A stretch of 64,000 nt of DNA, from assembly GCA_963742105.1 (NCBI GenBank), contig CAVUKN010000007.1, positions 1,922,001 through 1,986,000 on the forward strand, written 5' to 3'. Of this stretch, positions 63,739 to 64,000 are shown one piece after another. Position 1 is the first letter of the stretch; each line of letters begins with the position of its first letter. The notes beneath the pieces are model-generated. The model saw only the letters and a list, made by a program, of their open reading frames with translations, made no database searches and was not told the origin of the DNA. This DNA is from Gp6-AA40 sp963742105 (GTDB taxonomy: Bacteria > Acidobacteriota > Vicinamibacteria > Vicinamibacterales > UBA2999). A program made the position numbers and the translations under genes.

Positions 63739-64000
63739 GTGATTCATCACAAACGCATCCTCGTCGCACTGAGTTTTCTTGACGGCCTCGACGCCCCGTT
63801 CGAGCGCGCGTTGGCGCTCGCGAAGGCGTCGGGCGCGGAGCTGTACCTGCTCCATGCGGTCTCGGCCAACGAACGTTTTTCCTACCGCGCGGCGGAACGG
63901 CGTCGGCGCTCGGCGGAACTGCGCGAGCGCGCCCAGGCCGCCGGGGTGAATGCGGTCGCGGTCGAACAGCATGGCGATCCCGCCGAGATCATCGTCCTGC
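63739..64000 (+). CDS. Universal stress protein (cut by window edge)
   Basis: GTG at 63739 begins MIHHKRILVALSFLDGLDA, then PFERALALAKASGAELYLLHAVS, typical of the USP fold (first strand with Asp near its end, then helix and second strand). The right edge cuts the protein after about 87 residues. USP proteins are induced by starvation and other stress and often bind ATP. It stands behind a sigma-54-like promoter and the TGAAAC sites, in the same direction as the activator. Confidence 0.85.
   Translation, partial: MIHHKRILVALSFLDGLDAPFERALALAKASGAELYLLHAVSANERFSYRAAERRRRSAELRERAQAAGVNAVAVEQHGDPAEIIVL

Overview
This is about 64 kb of a high-GC bacterial chromosome. No RNA genes and no CRISPR array were seen. 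The gene content points to a soil-type Acidobacteriota, probably near the Vicinamibacteria. Signs of this are secreted proteins with a shared EGDT-type C-terminal domain, a DUF1552 remnant, Ser/Thr kinases with a conserved N-terminal segment, XylR/V4R-type sigma-54 activators and many small orphan membrane proteins. The taxonomy is an inference from gene families, not from a marker gene.

Layout. 1-4.3 kb: an SRPBCC protein, then a tightly overlapped DNA-repair operon (small basic protein, radical SAM protein, DUF4130-UdgX fusion, PNPOx-like protein, small acidic protein). 4.3-9.1 kb: a secreted truncated haemoglobin behind a perfect inverted repeat, a DUF72 gene, a manganese catalase fused to a DUF892 ferritin-like domain, and a large secreted protein. 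9.6-15 kb: a Tat-exported TPP enzyme overlapping a cytochrome c, two Crp/Fnr regulators, an RRM protein and a cluster of tiny genes. 15-21.6 kb: a response regulator overlapping a B12-binding radical SAM enzyme, a hybrid histidine kinase and small proteins. 21.7-30.3 kb: one 2844-aa cyclic beta-1,2-glucan synthase. 30.3-36 kb: a phage-sheath fragment, three small genes, and a 1343-aa multi-spanning protein of unknown function with a Crp-type box upstream. 36-39.2 kb: two broken copies of the EGDT secreted family around a small secreted protein, and a truncated ECF sigma factor. 39.3-46 kb: a Ser/Thr kinase-ATPase-TPR protein and a TIR-STAND-TPR protein. 46-51.6 kb (minus strand): a signalling operon of histidine kinase, PLP-dependent cysteine-synthase-like enzyme, response regulator, second REC protein, MinD/ParA ATPase and gamma-glutamylcyclotransferase-like protein. 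51.7-57 kb: ceramidase, sucrose phosphorylase with an MFS permease, and a secreted esterase. 57-64 kb: a XylR/DmpR-type sigma-54 activator flanked by an HPF-like gene, a lytic transglycosylase, ftsH and a universal stress protein, with recurring GTTTCA-N3-TGAAAC sites and -24/-12-like promoters.

Two points matter for using this annotation. First, many genes (4990, 36068, 37765, 46585-51556, 53087) carry apparent frameshifts, and each one I could reconstruct is a single extra base. That fits sequencing or consensus error better than gene decay, so these are annotated as CDS. Second, three features look like real remnants: the sheath C-terminus, the ECF sigma factor and the DUF1552 N-terminus. 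The strongest candidates for undescribed biology are the 57-64 kb sigma-54 regulon, the 1343-aa sensor-like membrane protein and the PLP enzyme/two-component/ParA/GGCT cassette.
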